NCBI GenBank assembly: GCA_030407315.1
Contig: JALQPE010002475.1
Coordinates: 1-64,000 of the forward strand
From: Asparagopsis taxiformis
Taxonomy: Eukaryota > Rhodophyta > Florideophyceae > Bonnemaisoniales > Bonnemaisoniaceae
DNA: 64,000 bases
Reading direction: 5' to 3'
Part shown: in pieces, positions 1-11,138 of the stretch
Numbering within the stretch: the first letter of the stretch is position 1
Layout of the letters: every line of letters starts with the position of its first letter
Made by a program: the position numbers and the translations under genes
The notes under the pieces: generated by a model
Database searches by the model: none
Told to the model about the DNA's origin: nothing
The model's input: only the letters and a program-made list of their open reading frames with translations

Positions 1-339
1 TATTGATTGTCGTTAAGCTCATCGACCGTATTCACAATGACGACATATAGCATGCTTTCGTGAATGCCTCCTATCAGATCAAGCGATGGAGAGACTTTTG
101 CGATCATTTCCATTCTACATTTCAGCTTAATGCTCAATCTCCACAATGATTCAAGCAGCAACAGACAGCCACATTCGCCATAATATATGACCAAAATTCC
201 CCTCCAATTTCCGAGGCCGCCTCTTCTGTACTCTCGTCCCGATTCATACCCGTCAGTTGTGTTCGTAAACGTCAGATATTTCGAATTTTTCCCCCAGTCA
301 TTGGCTAATACTAGAGAACACCCCTGCACTTCATGCCCA
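1..339. other. No gene recognised
   Basis: No reading frame, RNA gene or repeat boundary that I can support. The sequence is AT-rich with stops in all frames. It lies just upstream of the duplicated segment that starts near 340. Confidence 0.5.
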
Positions 340-1790
340 GATTCTTGATTTCTCTCCCCGTATAAACAGTTTAGGTATATCTGTAGGTTAATCAGATCCA
401 CGAAGTTCGGAATAGCTCTCGCATCAACGCTTCCGAATCCCTGTGCGGACCTCGTTGCGTAAGCAGGCCTGCAAGTATACAAAATCAGGGCACCAGCAAG
501 CGAGGAATCTCATATCACATGAGAGGACATGGTTTCCTCAGAATAGAGGTCTGCTGTTGTTCAGCGCAGATGTTAAATCATAAGTGGCTTTCTTTCACCA
601 GGTTTTCTTAGCCATGTTTTCATCGCTTTGATAGGCATTGGGCGGATCCTTCTATCTCTCATCGGGTCTTGCTCACAGATGATTTCTTTGCCAATTATCT
701 CTGTTCTTGTTCTCTCGCTTATTGCTCTTTCTATATTCTGGAGGAGAGCCTTGCTGAGGGAGGGAATTTTGCACCCGGAATCCATCCCAAATCATTGGGA
801 AAACAACGAAACCATGATTCTTCAAGTTCCGTGAATCACCAACAAGAACCATCCCAAGGGTTCCTACCACCTCTACTTTTCGATGATAAACAGGGAGATT
901 CTGGTCCCATAGCACCACCAACACACCAAGTATATCTTCTTCTCTCCTCCTACCGTTACTGTACTCACTACGAATGCAATCCCACCAACAACAGCCTCTA
1001 CTGAGGCTACGACGCAATCAAGTTTTTCTTCTACTTTCCATTTCTACGTTGCTGTATCCTCTACTATTGCAGTCCTGCCAACTACAGCCACGACCGGAGC
1101 TACAACGCTGCCAACTATACCAAGTTCACCTCCTACGTCTCCTCCTACCAGTACTGCATTCACTATGACTTCTACCTTTATAACACTGCAGTTCAGTTTA
1201 CCGCAGCCCCCGTAGCGACAACTTGTGGACCACAAAGAGATGCACTAGGAAACGCTGAAAACAAGGAGGAGAGTTGTCTACTTATTTTGTCAAGGGCTTC
1301 CAATGACCTCAGATTGGCTCGGATGGAGAGAATGGAGCGGAAAGGAGGTTGAAATGGGAGAGAACAAATTTGAGAGAAGCCACTGGAAATATAAGACGCA
1401 TTCTCGGAGCAATTCGAGCCACCAGAAGTTCTTTGAGATTTGCCACTGGAAGGAGGAGAAGAGAATTGCAAAATAGGTTGCAACTTTTGCTCCGCAGCCT
1501 TCGACCAGCTCGACGCCAAAGAAATCTTGCAGCGAGATCTCTGCGGGGTTCAAGAACGCGTCTGGCAGCAGCTTTGAATCAGGAGAATAGGGTGAATGGA
1601 TCTGTGAGGACTCTTGAGGATACACTGGAATCTGTTCGTGACAGACTCATATCACTTCGAGCACTGTAATCTGCAATGTAGGAATGGTTTTTAGTTGTGT
1701 GATCAAATAGACGTGAGCTGATTGCTGTGATTCTTTTCAACGATGCATGCCATGCTTTTGGTCGACCAGAAATGGCACGCTCATTTGCCA
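340..1790 (+). repeat. Duplicated host segment, copy 1 (decayed)
   Basis: This segment matches 28950-30360 at nucleotide level from a leader region, through a coding region, to a conserved tail. The leaders share stretches around TATAAAC/ATAAACT, AGATCCAC, GTATACAAAA and TTTCCTCAGAATAGA. The tails share GGTTTTTAGTTGTGTGATC. Similarity runs well past the coding part on both sides, so this is a segmental duplication rather than a retrocopy. The copies have diverged by substitutions and several small indels. All the large insertions between 2.4 and 28.9 kb separate the two copies today. Confidence 0.85.
679..1669 (+). pseudogene. Decayed secreted coiled-coil gene, paralogue of 29289-30260
   Basis: The start (ATG at 679) encodes the same hydrophobic leader as the intact paralogue at 29289: an N-terminal basic/polar start followed by LVLSLIALSIFW. 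The frame then shifts near 740, passes through a Ser/Pro-rich part (to about 1004), and is recovered as a charged helical C-terminal part at 1349-1669. That last part contains the family motif ILGAIRATRSSLRF and runs of RRR and RQRNLA. At least two frameshifts separate these blocks. The parent protein is predicted to be secreted or membrane-anchored with a coiled-coil C-terminus. Function is unknown. Recognition as a broken copy rests on direct comparison with the intact gene in this window. Confidence 0.85.
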
Positions 1791-2425
1791 ATGCCATGAA
1801 AGAGATACATCAATGTTTGCCTGAAAGAGCCACCGCTCTCAAACTTGTTGGCCCAGCATAGGTTGACAATATAAGGTGCAAAATGATGGACATCATTACT
1901 CGCTGGAAATAGATCGCACGAGCATATACGATTGGACTGAAGAGATGTTATTGCTATTTGTTGAGAAATTGATGGTAGATATATGCGAGTAGCTCGTTTT
2001 GGTATGAAGAAAAGCAATTGGTTGGTTTTTTCTAGATAGAAGATAGATGTGCTGCCTTGCTCGAATGGAAAAAGCGCGAGCTGTAAACAGGGCATGATCG
2101 GGAGCGGCAGCGCACGTGCGCATGTAAATTGTGTGATTCGACATGGACGACATCTGGAAGCAGAACGGTGACATTGTGGCCAATGGTGGGCGCGGTGTAA
2201 GCTCTCCTCTAGATATTGGAGAGAGTGCGCTTGTCCTAGAAAGTGGCAAAAATTGTGCGCTTTGTATTCGCGCGCGACATGTATCAAGCGGAACGAGTGT
2301 TGTATTGTTGTAGATGTGGAGTGAGTTTTCTTGAAAGAAATATCGGAGAGCGCGCACATCAACGAGAGTGAATTAGTGCGGCGCGAGAAAATCGATGCGG
2401 CAGTTAAAATTAGAAAATTGTGGCC
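1791..2425. other. No gene recognised
   Basis: Open frames on the minus strand here (about 1781-2362) show no recognisable domain and overlap each other in different frames. I treat the stretch as non-coding host DNA between the coiled-coil pseudogene and the copia-1 target site. Confidence 0.4.
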
Positions 2426-2430
2426 ACATC

Positions 2431-2536
2431 TGACGAAAACTTAACATTACACTAGCATTACACCAGTATGATATTTAATTGACACGCCGACGACCAACGC
2501 GGCGACAATAAACGACCATCAGCGATTATCTTCACA
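2431..2536 (+). repeat. copia-1 5' LTR (106 bp)
   Basis: It starts TGACGAAAAC and ends ATTATCTTCACA, and is flanked on the left by the target duplication acatc. It matches 7009-7117 with a few substitutions and small indels. Compared with the longest version of the 3' LTR (6961-7117) it lacks about 48 bp next to the start, between two copies of TGACGAATAACT. Either that piece was lost or the 3' LTR really begins at the second copy. Confidence 0.9.
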
Positions 2537-2551
2537 GGTTATTCGGCCCAG
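2537..2551 (+). promoter_or_regulatory. copia-1 primer-binding site (half-tRNA type)
   Basis: Immediately after the LTR the sequence reads GGTTATTCGGCCCAG. It resembles the cleaner copia-2 site (8492-8505), which complements the anticodon arm of initiator tRNA-Met, but carries changes in the middle. The site is inferred from position and from that comparison. Confidence 0.55.
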
Positions 2552-2754
2552 ACGCTAACCCAAGAATCCCACGCCACTCCCACCCGGCGACCCGACATCC
2601 TCCCGCCCACCATCCCCAGCGCGACCATCATCCCGCCCACCTTTCCCACGGCGACGCATTCTCCGCCCACCATCCCCACGGCGACGCATTCTCCCGCCAA
2701 TCCCAACACAATCGACTCCCATTTTTACGGCGACGCATCCTCCCGCCCAACTCC

Positions 2755-3816
2755 GTGCCCTACTATCCAAGTTCCTGTCCATCAGTGCCATTCTATCATC
2801 CGACATGTCAGTCACACCCCACTCACAAACCACACCACCCGGTTACCCGCCAATGGAAATTCCAACCCTGCACTTTTCCAATTATATCCCATGGCGATTG
2901 TGTATCGAGCACTTCGCACGCGCTCAAAATGTCTCATACTACCTCCATCATGCAATACCGGCGACAGAATCCCAAGCAGACCTCTCGAAAAACATACAGC
3001 AGGACATTCCCAAGCACAATTGCTCGTACTCATGTCACTCTCACCGGAAATTACCGAGCAATCACTGACATAGACCTCGAGGGACCTGTACACCTCCTAT
3101 TCGATCGCATTCGTATCAAATTAACCGACACACACCCTGAACACTCCCCTTCCAGCCTTCGCCGCAAAGCACAACAGATCAAATGGTCCTCAAGCATGAC
3201 TGTTAATGATTATCATGCACAACACGAAAAAGTCCGTTTGTTAATGATCCGATCAAACTATCCGGAAATCGCCAATGAGCAAACGACGATCAGGTTTATC
3301 CTCGAAGGCCTCGAAAACCACCCTGATTGGACAACCTTCAACCAGATGATATGCAATTGTTCCGACCTCAATCCCTCCCACCCGCTGACAATTTCTCAAC
3401 TCGTCACAATGATGACGAAACATGACGAGATAACCAAACAATCTAATCACCCGAAGCCTGCAAAAACCGATCGGCCACAGGAAGCTATGTTAAACGAACA
3501 TTCCGCAAATGGGAACCGTTCACAAACAACACACCATTTCACAATTCTACCTTCCGCCCACACCGGTACCATTCACAAAACCAATCTGCCCCACCGCCAA
3601 GCCACCCAGGAATGTGGTGCTCGTTCCACGGTTCGCCTACACACTGGACGAAACATTGCAGAGCTCGCCAAATTCACCTCACACGCCCAGCCAGACCACA
3701 CAAACCCGAAAAGCGATCTGCCTTTGAAACCTCCCACCAGCCACCGCCACCACACTTACAAGCACAGGAAAATGCCTACACAGCTGACTCTGACACCGAT
3801 ACGTCAGACTTCGTAA
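2755..3816 (+). pseudogene. copia-1 gag (frameshifted)
   Basis: The open frame contains a region typical of copia Gag (UBN2-like): a helical stretch with a conserved FILEGLE..PDW segment about 180-200 residues in. The zinc knuckle is in a different frame (from about 3612) and reads C-x2-H-x5-H-x4-C, so at least one frameshift lies near 3600. Gag would form the particle and bind the RNA template. Upstream of about 2755 the leader (2552-2754) is C-rich with tandem GGCGACGCATTCT-type repeats, and no coding was recognised there. Confidence 0.75.
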
Positions 3817-4970
3817 GTGACCTCAACTCCAAACAAATTCATCCTGGACTCCGGTGCTAACCCATCGTACATTACATCACCCGTACCAGGAATGAAAAAG
3901 GCCAACCACACCACAGTCATCGCTGATGGTACCCACAAATCCATCACACACTGTGATAAACTTTCAATCCCCCTCTCTAAATCACATTCCCTCCCACCAC
4001 ACATGGTTCGGTAGCTCCACAACTCCATAAAAACCTCTTATCCGTTGGACAAATCACAAAAACCCATGACGTCCTCTTCCAATCCAAACGAGCTTTCATC
4101 ACCAAGAAAGGCAAAGCACCTTCACCGAAAAAGACCATTGCGATCATCCCTCGCAAGAAAAATGCTCTATACGAGTTCACTTCTCGACCCATACAAAAAG
4201 GATCTGCCCACGCTGCACGCACTTAAACCACCCTCCCAAAAAGCCCAACAAACCTAAACGTTCCAACAAGATCCTCCCCACCTCGACCGCCCGCCGAATC
4301 CTCCGCGCACCCATTCAGAAATCATTCGCACCACGCTTCAAAAAATTCCAACGCCCCTCAAGGAAACCAGCACCCAAACGAAAATTGGAACCACGCAGCA
4401 GACCTACACGGAAAATCCATGTAGATCTCCCTTCTACAATACGGGACTACTACAACTGGCACATGAAAATGAACCACGTGCACCCCATTAAACTACACTT
4501 CATGGCCAAGAACAAACTTGTCGACAATTTGCCACCGACCCTTCTTCGTATACCGCCACCGTTTACATGCTCGGGATGCGCACTTGGAAAGAAATCGGCC
4601 GCTCCCTTCCACCGCACTATCCGCCGCAGCCAGATAGGCACCCACGTCCACATCGAGATTTGTGGCCCCCTCCCGACTGAATCATTCCTAAAGAACAGAT
4701 ACTTCATAACATTCCTCGACGAAGGAAGCCGTTATTTGCACATCGAATGCACACCAGCAAAATCGGACGCCCCTTCTCATATCACAGACCACATCAACCA
4801 TACCCATCACACCACCCCCATCGCATTGAACACCTAACATCGGACAATGCCAAAGAATTCTTCACAAAGTCCCTCACAGAATTCTATGACCAGAATAACA
4901 TCACTACCCATCCACGATCCCTCACACGCCACAAGAAAACGCCCTCGCGGAGCGCATTAACCGATCCATC
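3817..4970 (+). pseudogene. copia-1 protease and integrase (broken)
   Basis: The frame starting at 3817 carries the retropepsin signature FILDSGANPSYIT. After a damaged stretch, 4385-4837 carries the integrase zinc-binding part (His pair, then CSGCALGK) and the start of the catalytic core. There the first catalytic Asp is replaced by Glu (HIEICGP). The second catalytic position is in SDNAKEFF, in the next frame. The third, in a short ENALAER motif near 4933, is in yet another frame. At least three frameshifts are needed to explain the layout. Confidence 0.85.
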
Positions 4971-6962
4971 ATGGATACAGCTCGGGCGACACTCCTCTCC
5001 TCAAAACTCCCACTAGAACTTTGGGACTACGCCGTACTGTCCGCTGCAGACGTACACAATCACACTCCCCACAGTGCTACAAAACAACTTCCCGCTGCCA
5101 TGTGGTTCGGCTCAAAACCCAGTGTCCACACTCTCCTTCCATTCGGAACAACCGATTACATCCACAACCCCTCTCCCAAACACAAACTGGCACCCCGTGC
5201 CACACTCGTACACTATATTGGTCGTCATGACTACCGCCACTACATTGTCTACGATCCCACAACACACGACATAACACGATGTCCCACCAAGGACTTCTCC
5301 ACATACGACCCAACCACGGACCCCGTCGCCACGTCACATGCAAACAACGCCACACCCCCTACATTCACAGAACCCAAGACACTAGCACAAGCAAGACGTG
5401 CACCCGATGCACAAGAATGGGCGATCGCGTATAACAAAGAGGTCAACGGACTGGAGAAACGCGGCACGCTAACATACGTCCACCGGTCTACACTACCGGC
5501 AAACACAAAACTACTTCCCACCACAACAGTACTCCGCGTCAAAAAAGACAGCAGCGGCAAACCCATTTTACGCAAAGCCAGATGCACAATACGCGGCGAC
5601 CGCCAAATCGAAGGCATCCACTACGACGCATCCGACCTCTCAAGTCCTGTAGCAAACCGAGACAGCGTCCGCGCTGCGCTCGCTCTCGCCGCCGCCCATA
5701 ACTATTCGACATTTCACTGGGACCTAGAATCGGCTTTTCTACACGAAAGGTTCACAGAAGATCGCGATATCTACGTACGTCAACCAAGACAATTTGACGG
5801 TTCTGAACGATATCCTGACCACGTAGTAAGACTCACTGGAAATATGTATGGATGCCGACAGGCATGCAAAATATTCACCGACGGTTTGGCTGCTTACCTG
5901 ACCAGCATTCATTTTTCCCGGCTCCCATCCGATCCGTGCTCCTTTATCCTTCACAGCAACAAAAACCCACAACATTTTGTCCTACTCGTTATTACAGTCG
6001 ACGATTTCCTCGTGGTCACTAACCACACCCCGCTGTCTAACCAGGTGAGAAATCAACTCTCCCGCAAATACAAACTCAAAGACCTGGGAAGGGTACAACA
6101 CCTCCTCGGCTGGAAAATCACACACTCCACCGAAGGCATCACAATCTCACAGCCAAGCTACATCCAGGAGCTCCTCGACAAATATGGCCTCACCAACGCC
6201 AAAACATTCTCCTCACCAATAGCCTCTGAGCTTATCACCCCCGACACAACATCGGCTAAACCGCTTGACGAAAAGACCCACGACTACAAAGGCGTAATAG
6301 GATCCTTGCGTTACCTCGCTGATTCAACTCGCCCCGACATCTCATTCATCGTAGGTTTCCTCAGCCGATCCGCACACCAACCCACAAAGCATGATTGGAA
6401 GTCTGCCATTCGCGTATTGCGCTATCTCAAAGGCACCAAAGACACCGGCATCACCTTCCCGCGCAACTTCACATCCGCAATCTCCGCCTACTCAGACTCC
6501 GACCACGCCGCATGCCCCTCCACCCGCAGGTCAACGACCGGCTCCATAATCTTCTACAATAATGCCCCACTATCCTGGCAATCTAAACGCCAACGGAGCG
6601 TATCCCCTTCAACCTTTGCAGCCGAATATGTGGCATCATTTCACACCACAGAACTGCTACGCACTGTATCAAACTTCTTCACCGACCTGAACCATCCAAT
6701 CCCCACACCCATTCCGCTCTACATTGATAACGCGGCAGCCATTACGACTGCCAAGGCCAAATTCCCGACACCCAAATCACGTCACATCGACGTCAAATAC
6801 CACTGGTTACGCGAGCAAGTACACAACAACTTTATCCTCCCAACTCACATCCCGACGACTTCAAACCCCGCTGACCTGCTCACTAAAGCACTCAAACCAG
6901 CTCAATACACATCCAAACACCCACTCCTTCGACTAACAACGCCCACGGTGCACGGCGACTGA
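4971..6962 (+). CDS. copia-1 reverse transcriptase / RNase H (open part of pol)
   Basis: This 663-codon open stretch has the copia reverse transcriptase domain (RVT_2 type). It includes the segment FHWDLESAFLHE, the catalytic VDDFLVV box (the family's YVDD, here with Thr before VDD) and KDLGRVQHLLGW. It then has the RNase H domain with YSDSDHAACPSTRRSTTGS, LSWQSKRQ and FAAEYVA, and the terminal HIDVKYHWLRE and DLLTKAL motifs. The Met given as start is internal: the frame follows directly on the integrase C-terminus (LAERINRS region), so this is the downstream end of pol rather than a separate gene. The stop at 6960-6962 overlaps the first possible LTR nucleotide. Confidence 0.9.
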   Translation: MDTARATLLSSKLPLELWDYAVLSAADVHNHTPHSATKQLPAAMWFGSKPSVHTLLPFGTTDYIHNPSPKHKLAPRATLVHYIGRHDYRHYIVYDPTTHDITRCPTKDFSTYDPTTDPVATSHANNATPPTFTEPKTLAQARRAPDAQEWAIAYNKEVNGLEKRGTLTYVHRSTLPANTKLLPTTTVLRVKKDSSGKPILRKARCTIRGDRQIEGIHYDASDLSSPVANRDSVRAALALAAAHNYSTFHWDLESAFLHERFTEDRDIYVRQPRQFDGSERYPDHVVRLTGNMYGCRQACKIFTDGLAAYLTSIHFSRLPSDPCSFILHSNKNPQHFVLLVITVDDFLVVTNHTPLSNQVRNQLSRKYKLKDLGRVQHLLGWKITHSTEGITISQPSYIQELLDKYGLTNAKTFSSPIASELITPDTTSAKPLDEKTHDYKGVIGSLRYLADSTRPDISFIVGFLSRSAHQPTKHDWKSAIRVLRYLKGTKDTGITFPRNFTSAISAYSDSDHAACPSTRRSTTGSIIFYNNAPLSWQSKRQRSVSPSTFAAEYVASFHTTELLRTVSNFFTDLNHPIPTPIPLYIDNAAAITTAKAKFPTPKSRHIDVKYHWLREQVHNNFILPTHIPTTSNPADLLTKALKPAQYTSKHPLLRLTTPTVHGD

Positions 6963-7117
6963 CGAATAACTTCGCTTCCTTTTCGCACCGTGACCATTCT
7001 CAGTCTCTGACGAATAACTTATACATTACACTAGCATTACAGCTCAGTACTGATATTAATTGACACGCCGACGACCAACGCGGCGACAATAAACGACATC
7101 AGACGATTATCTTCACA
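6961..7117 (+). repeat. copia-1 3' LTR
   Basis: TGACGAATAACT occurs twice, at 6961 and 7009. The copy at 7009 gives a 109-bp LTR equal in length to the left one. The copy at 6961 gives 157 bp and directly follows the pol stop and a GGCGAC stretch similar to the GGGGGAC before the copia-2 LTR. It ends ATTATCTTCACA and is followed by the target duplication acatc. Confidence 0.85.
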
Positions 7118-7122
7118 ACATC

Positions 7123-7722
7123 AATTCCATCCGATGCTTCTAAACTCCGTAAAGTACAGCGCTCATCGCTTTACGTTTTTGATCAGCACTGATCAAACGT
7201 GTCTGCCGCCAACTCACCAGCGCCACTTCTGTGCATGTGATAAAACTTATCAACTGACCGTTTGCAGTTCCATAACTGCCGACGGAAAGCAAACGCGGCG
7301 CCACCACATGAGTTTGACAAAGTGAACGGCTTGTCTAGCTCGTATTTGGGACGCGTTGAAAACGTGCACATAAACGCAGCGCGACCGCAATTGTTCCTCC
7401 TGACGTGGGCAAGCGATATCGCGCCGTCGTTGTGCCATTTCGTGCACAATTATCGAGACGTGCGCAGGATACAGCAAGTCAGCGCGTGAAATTTCTCCAA
7501 ATTAACAGACTGCTTGTTGCATTGTTGCTGCTTTGTGTTGCAGAAAGTAAGGCTCAAACTGTCGTGGATCGACGAATCTCACATTTTGTTGCCCGTTTTA
7601 TGACGACCTCTGACGACGACGACATGTATCATCAGCCACTTTGATTCGCCTGTTGCATCCATCCATCGGATTACAGACAACTAAAATCCTGCTAAGCTAA
7701 GCCACAATCTTGGCTGCATACT
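7123..7722. other. No gene recognised
   Basis: Short overlapping frames on both strands have no recognisable domain. This is host-type DNA between copia-1 and the Harbinger MITE. Confidence 0.4.
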
Positions 7723-8277
7723 AGAGGGTTTTGGAAAATTCCCATATGGGAAGTTTATGGGAATTTTGTGGCTAAGCGATTCAGCAGACTCCACAGTATC
7801 TAAAATTAGTAACCAGGGAACAGAAATGTGCTTACAGAATGTTTTCACCGTCGACAGTAAAGTATCGCCGGCGGAGACAGGTTTTAGTGAAACATCTTTT
7901 GAATGTAACGCGATGGCATCAAGTGTGACGCCGATCAACCAAAGACAGTTGTCTGTAGTAGACAACAGCAATAGATCATCTTGTCCGCCACCAATTTATG
8001 TGTAGATGCACGCATGCAGTGTTGAGCATTCTTTACGGACACCTGTCTGGTGCGAATAGTCGTCACGCAAACCGTGTTCCGTGACTGGCAAATATCCTTC
8101 ATCTTTACTTTCACATTTTTGTGCTGGTTTACTTCACTTTTCAAATCGCGTTGAAACTGCTTACACAACTACTCTATCTCCCCATCACCTCAGCATAGTT
8201 CAGCGAGTCTATTTTCAGGCTTGCGCGCCCCTCCTTTTTCCCACAAACTTCCCGCTGGTGGGTTACCAAAACCCTCT
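7723..8277. mobile_element. Non-autonomous PIF/Harbinger MITE (555 bp)
   Basis: Both tips are AGAGGGTTTTGG, inverted, and both are flanked by the trinucleotide ACT (7720-7722 and 8278-8280). The next bases inside each tip are G/A/T-rich with a repeated GGGAAGTTT.TGGG segment, as in the 8.3-kb Harbinger element at 20451. The tips and the 3-bp duplication are the same as those of that autonomous-type element, so its transposase could mobilise this MITE. It contains no coding sequence. Confidence 0.92.
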
Positions 8278-8350
8278 ACTGTATCGGAAAGCGTATGCAA
8301 TGTCGAAATTTTGACGCTCAAAAATCGAGCCGTGCCTCAGCTATCGTTCT

Positions 8351-8491
8351 TGTCACTACGCACACTGAACTCGCTACAGACAGGCTGTCATAAGACCATG
8401 CCGTCGACCACGGCGAGCAGAAGTAAGGATAAATTCGGAGTTCAGCGATTTCACTAAGGAGAGAATAAAGCTACGCAAAGCGGTTCTAACA
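8351..8491 (+). repeat. copia-2 5' LTR (141 bp, shortened)
   Basis: It starts TGTCACTACGC and ends GCGGTTCTAACA, directly after the target duplication gttct. It aligns with 13478-13617, and also with the full 3' LTR (13395-13617) if 82 bp between two copies of GTCACTACGC are missing. Confidence 0.9.
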
Positions 8492-8505
8492 GGTTATGAG
8501 CCCAG
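8492..8505 (+). promoter_or_regulatory. copia-2 primer-binding site, half initiator-tRNA-Met type
   Basis: GGTTATGAGCCCAG follows the LTR without a gap. It is complementary to the anticodon stem-loop of eukaryotic initiator tRNA-Met (CTGGGCTCATAACC, with the CAU anticodon), not to a tRNA 3' end. Drosophila copia and yeast Ty5 are known to prime from this internal fragment. The match is seen directly. The tRNA sequence of this organism is not in the window. Confidence 0.75.
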
Positions 8506-9770
8506 TCACGCGAAAAACCCGCGTCAAGACAACAAATACCACCGCGTCGAGCAACAGTTCAGCCTCACAAAAACCTCATCCAGAAACCACACCACCCCAG
8601 AGTGCGAAAACACCGTTCGAAACATCCCGCGCCAACAGAATCAGCTATCGCGACACGGCTACCATCTGGTCCGAGCTCTGGCGCTGCGCATTAATCAATC
8701 CGAAGAACATATTCATCGCATATGAACTGACAGAATGGAGCGTTCCGTCGAGACCCAGCCTCACGAGCTGAGCCGAAACCTCCGCGAGGACCACTCCCCC
8801 AACAATCCTCCAGATGAAATAATAGAGGCAATCGGCGAAGCCCGTCGCCAATACTCCAGCGAAAGCTCTCAAGACGAGGACGAAACCGAACATACGTATA
8901 CAATCGAATCCGGAGCACATCCCACCCACTTGAACCACCCCATGCCCTAAATGAGCCCCCTCCCATCACCAATCCCATCAATCACCGCGACAGAAGATAA
9001 CACACAGTCCACTCACCGCAGAACCGCGAAAATACAGAATGATCAAGGATTCATCCTTGAGCTACCTGCCGTATAGAACCCGTCACTAAAATCAAACCTA
9101 CTCTCAGTTCATTCCATCGTTGAGCAACACGGAATTGTCGCATTCGACGCTCGTGCAGCATACATCATCAACACCAAAATCAATAAACCACGAGTTATCG
9201 GTACGGCTCTATTCCGCAAGGGATGTTACAACCTTTCAAAAGCATTGTCAGCCAGAACTCAGCATGGCCAAGCATCGGGTTCACGAGACAACAAATCAAA
9301 CAGAAAAGCCACCCCAGCAAACAACCCTAACAGGATAGGCCCAACCGCCATCGAAACTCGAACGAAGCACCGCCTTTCGGATTCCCAGATGTGCAGTTCG
9401 CACACACCATTCCCAAAACAGGGCGCATTCCACTTCTGGCACCTCATATTTAACCACATAAACCTCCGCATCCTGCAGAAAATGGCCATAGAACAACTCA
9501 TTCCGCTTCCGGCCATCCTCAAAGAACCCCCTCCCCCAATCATATGCTCCGGATGCCAACACGGCAAAATAAGACCAAAGCCACACAGAAGCACAAGTCA
9601 CACTTACCACATTGGACTGTCTCTCTCATCAGACATATGCGGACAAATCACACCCAAATCGATACAAGGCAACTCTTACTTTAGAACCTTCGTTGACACA
9701 AAATCCCGACATACCATTGTCGAGTGCCGCCCCAACCGACAGAATATACCAAAACGCATCTAACAAGTCG
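8496..9770 (+). pseudogene. copia-2 gag and integrase start (degenerate)
   Basis: Short frames from 8496, 8735 and 9245 together cover a degenerate gag and the integrase start. Only the last, to 9763, is recognisable: a His/His...Cys/Cys zinc finger (FHFWHLIFNH, CSGCQHGK), then the first catalytic position SSDICGQITPKS. Frameshifts and stops are numerous, and no usable protease frame was found. Confidence 0.7.
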
Positions 9771-9943
9771 TATCATACATCGAGAATCAAATTGGATCCA
9801 AACCCAAAATATTCACAACTGAAAACGCCCGCGAATACATATCAGAGCAGGCCACATCACTATAAAAATCCCTCGGCATACATCACAAACTCAGTGTTCC
9901 ATAATCTCCACAGGAAAACGGAATAGCAGAGCGACTTAACGAT

Positions 9944-10452
9944 ATGCTAGTCAAAGCAGCCCGCGCAGCGCTGTATCACAGCAACCTTCCCCCGAATACT
10001 GGGAAGACGCACTACGAGACGCAGTATTCATTCAAGTACAACATAGCCCGCCACTCCATCACTGGTCAACTCCCATACACAGCATGGAATGGCCACCCGC
10101 CGACCATCACCCATCTATACCCCTTCTGCCAACATGAATCCATAACAATTCGAGCACCCTCATCGAAACTTGAACCCCGAGGATTATCAGTTGAATACAT
10201 GTACGCAGAATCCCCTGAACACATACTAACCAGATGCATCACCGACGGAAAGTACCATCGCTCGCGGACCATAGATTTCCAACCATACTTCCCCGAGCTA
10301 GACATCGTCAAAAGCGCCACCACAGCACGAAAGGCCCACCTACCACACCCAGACCCACACGAAATAGCACCGACGACACCCGCTCCCCACTCTCACAAGC
10401 AAGCTACGTGCTGCCCAGACAACAACAAATGGGCGGATGCCCATAACACAGA
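9944..10452 (+). pseudogene. copia-2 integrase C-terminal part, cut by solo LTR A
   Basis: The frame resembles the region after the integrase catalytic Glu in copia-1 (ARAALYHSNLPP, then HSITGQLPYTAWNG). It continues to the conserved segment before reverse transcriptase, ending in WADAHNTD. Solo LTR A begins at 10453 inside this frame. The continuation of the protein is on the minus strand at 11894-11139. Confidence 0.85.
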
Positions 10453-11138
10453 TGTAGCAGGTAAAAAATCCGCAGGAGCGGCAAACCACTGGACAGGTGT
10501 CCCAAGCCTCGGTAGAGGAGATTGCAGAGCAGATGAACCTTATAGCGTACCCAGCAGGTAGTCTCGTATGAGAGAAGGTATCGCTACCCGGATGGGGTTG
10601 TGCGACTATAGTGCTCACGCGAGGTGCGTATTAATGGAGCAAAGTGACGTAATCCGTCGAGCTGTTGGCTAACCCTAAGGTTTTCCCGGAGAGGGGTTGA
10701 ACAATAGGTATGCGAACACTGTTCCAGTGGGTCGTAATTCCACTTGAGTTTACGTTACTCTAGAAACTGTTCCTACTGGCTATTCCAGTGGCGTATTTAT
10801 ACTAAGTCTACTGTAAGCTAGGGTTAGTGGTTAGGAATAAATATCCAGTTATTGACCAACCAGAGCCCAGTTAACGGTACTCGCCTACCCACGAGGTTAT
10901 TGCCAGTTAGGCTTACATTGTAATGTACAGCTGATCAGCTTAAGTCAGAGATATGCCCCTTGTGGGGTCTTGGCCGGGGCCGATAGGCCCGAATAGGGTA
11001 TTTACAGCCTTGCGCTAGTCCCAATTACAGGAAACACGCCCAGTTGGCTGGTGCCATATGATTGGCACATCCCTTAAGTGGGTACCCAATAGGGAAGCGA
11101 CACGGCTCAGATTGAGAGGACCGCCAGGCGGTACGACA
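10453..11138 (-). repeat. Solo LTR A of the gypsy-2 family (686 bp)
   Basis: On the plus strand it starts TGTAGCAGG and ends TACGACA. It is nearly identical to the inverted copy at 11895-12581 and to the LTR at 48913-49595. Strand minus is assigned because the family's TATA box (AGTATAAATA) and the polypurine tract of the gypsy-2 copy indicate transcription that way. Its flanks are acaga (10448-10452) and attag (11139-11143). These do not match each other but match the flanks of LTR B when reversed. Confidence 0.92.

Larger units (their letters stand above)
2431..7117 (+). mobile_element. copia-1: Ty1/copia LTR retrotransposon, frameshifted
   Basis: The boundaries are set by TG...CA ended LTRs and a perfect 5-bp target duplication, acatc at 2426-2430 and at 7118-7122. 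Internal order is gag, protease, integrase, reverse transcriptase, RNase H, which is the copia order. The gag and integrase parts are broken by frameshifts, while the reverse transcriptase/RNase H part is open for 663 codons. The first integrase catalytic position reads HIEICGP where Asp is usual, which adds to the case that this copy is dead. The LTRs are very short, 106 bp on the left. The element is inserted in host-type sequence between the coiled-coil pseudogene and the MITE at 7723. Confidence 0.95.

Noticed and set aside
1781..2362. 193-codon minus-strand frame as a gene
   Set aside because: No domain, a second frame of similar length overlaps it, and it lies between an obvious pseudogene and a transposon.
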